Shown piece after piece: positions 7,149 through 7,760 of a stretch of 7,760 nucleotides of DNA. The DNA comes from Pseudomonadota bacterium (GTDB taxonomy: Bacteria; Pseudomonadota; Gammaproteobacteria; Burkholderiales; Casimicrobiaceae), in contig JAKLIE010000065.1 of NCBI GenBank assembly GCA_022709775.1, positions 1 to 7,760 of the forward strand. Direction: 5' to 3'. Position numbers and translations under genes: made by a program. Within the stretch, counting starts at the first letter, position 1; each line of letters begins with the position of its first letter. The notes beneath the pieces are model-generated. The model saw only the letters and a list, made by a program, of their open reading frames with translations, made no database searches and was not told where the DNA came from.

Positions 7149-7208
7149 GGCGCCCGCTCGCACGCCGACCCGTCGCCCGGGAGAGGCGCCGCGCGTCCGG
7201 TGCGACGT
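7149..7208. other. 60-nt spacer between convergent uvrD and oxidoreductase genes
   Basis: It contains a 6-bp inverted repeat (TCGCAC 7158-7163 with GTGCGA 7200-7205, the last base lying 4 nt before the opposing stop) that can be lengthened only with bulges, and two copies of the palindrome GGCGCC (7149-7154 and 7185-7190). No T-run is present. A bidirectional terminator is expected here, but none can be named with confidence. Confidence 0.25.
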
Positions 7209-7760
7209 CTATCCCTTGCGGCTCTTGCCCGCGCGCGCGGCCGCGCAGCGCGCGCGGAAGTCGTCGCTGGACGGATCCATGGGCCCGAAGCGGTCCGGCC
7301 GGAACGACGACAGGTCGACCGGCGGCTCGCGGCCGAGGACGACGCTCGCGATCGCCTCGCCGATGCCGCCCGACGCCGCCACGCCATTGCCGCAGCACCC
7401 GCCGGCCACGTGGAAGCCGTCGAGCGGTCCCGCGCGGCCGAGCACGAACCTGCCGTCGGGCGTGTACGTCGAGAGCCCGGCGATGTGGTGCGCGAAACGG
7501 AATCCGTCGAGTCCGGGGATGAATCGGCGAAGGGCCGGCGCGTGGTCGAGCAGCATCGACCAGTCCTCCTCGTCGCCGGACGGCGGGAAGCCCGACACGT
7601 CGTCGGGGATCGCGCGCGCGTCGTAGGTGCGCGACTGCGGCTCCTGAACGCCGAAGAGCAGGCCGCCGACTTCGGGGCGGGCGTAGGCGCGGACGTCGGG
7701 CAGGTACACGGTCGGGTGGTCGCGCGGCATCGACGGGTCGGGCGCCGTGACCCAGTAGTG
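7209..7760 (-). CDS. DAO-family FAD-dependent oxidoreductase (C-terminal part, 5' end outside window)
   Basis: This is the C-terminal 183 residues of an FAD-dependent amine or amino-acid oxidoreductase of the DAO family (glycine oxidase, sarcosine and dimethylglycine dehydrogenase, D-amino-acid dehydrogenase). The frame is open to the window edge. Counting from the first visible codon (7760), HYWVTAPDP (1-9) and YARPEVGGLLFG (26-37) match the substrate-domain strands. GLSTYTPDGRFVLG (95-108) and GFHVAGGCCGNGVAASGGIG (115-134) form the FAD-contacting C-terminal signature (usually TPDG.P.lG, then a G-rich helix start). The pattern is closest to the FAD domain of dimethylglycine/sarcosine dehydrogenase-like proteins. 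The chain ends about 40 residues after this signature, so there is no fused GcvT-like folate domain. The N-terminal GxGxxG lies outside, so full length (probably 400-450) and any signal sequence are unknown. The stop (TAG, 7209-7211) faces uvrD. The substrate cannot be inferred. Confidence 0.85.
   Translation of the reverse strand, partial: HYWVTAPDPSMPRDHPTVYLPDVRAYARPEVGGLLFGVQEPQSRTYDARAIPDDVSGFPPSGDEEDWSMLLDHAPALRRFIPGLDGFRFAHHIAGLSTYTPDGRFVLGRAGPLDGFHVAGGCCGNGVAASGGIGEAIASVVLGREPPVDLSSFRPDRFGPMDPSSDDFRARCAAARAGKSRKG

Noticed and set aside
4854..7163. A 769-codon open frame on the minus strand opposite uvrD
   Set aside because: It mirrors uvrD in a GC-rich genome where stop codons are rare in all frames. 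Its product is Arg/Glu/Val-rich with no recognisable domain, while the plus strand encodes a complete helicase.
4826..7522. An 898-codon plus-strand frame overlapping uvrD and the oxidoreductase
   Set aside because: Shifted-frame shadow: Arg-rich, no motifs, crosses two real genes on both strands.
1..7760. Possible mobile element, CRISPR array, tRNA/rRNA gene or defence system
   Set aside because: No transposase, integrase, repeat-spacer pattern, tRNA cloverleaf or defence-type domain was seen. The genes are core metabolism and DNA repair with uniform composition.

Overview
The window is a GC-rich (roughly 70%) stretch of ordinary bacterial chromosome. It holds seven protein-coding genes, two of them cut by the window edges, and no RNA gene, mobile element or CRISPR array. 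Base composition, TATAAT-type -10 boxes in otherwise GC-rich spacers, the proteobacterial forms of ArgA, YggX and UvrD, and the argA-yggX adjacency suggest a betaproteobacterium (Burkholderiales- or Rhodocyclales-like). That placement is an inference.

Left part: the C-terminal half of a dienelactone hydrolase (to 446, + strand) is followed by a strong 11-bp hairpin (471-496) and an extended -10 box (537-545). Next comes a CysN-CysC type fusion (609-2372, +). Its C-terminal APS kinase domain looks fully intact. Its N-terminal EF-Tu-like GTPase domain is shortened and has lost most of the switch-II DTPGH motif. No cysD lies beside it.

Middle part, minus strand, 4698 down to 2406: argA (N-acetylglutamate synthase), then yggX (Fe(2+)-trafficking / oxidative-damage protection protein), then an AhpD-like carboxymuconolactone-decarboxylase-fold gene. 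The last two overlap by 4 nt (ATGA). This looks like one operon linking the first step of arginine synthesis with two small oxidative-stress type proteins. It converges on the cysNC-like gene across a 33-nt spacer.

Right part: a 206-nt divergent promoter region (4699-4904) has a perfect TATAAT on each strand and a 15-nt palindrome between them. It separates argA from uvrD (4905-7148, +), a full-length superfamily 1A DNA helicase with all motifs and the C-terminal Tudor-like domain. Its mRNA leader is strongly self-complementary and has no visible Shine-Dalgarno. A partial DAO-family FAD-dependent oxidoreductase (7209 to the window end, - strand) converges on uvrD.

I see no clearly new multi-gene system. 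The points most worth a second look are the degenerate GTPase domain fused to an intact APS kinase, the coupled yggX/AhpD-like pair behind argA, and the palindromes around the argA/uvrD divergent promoters.
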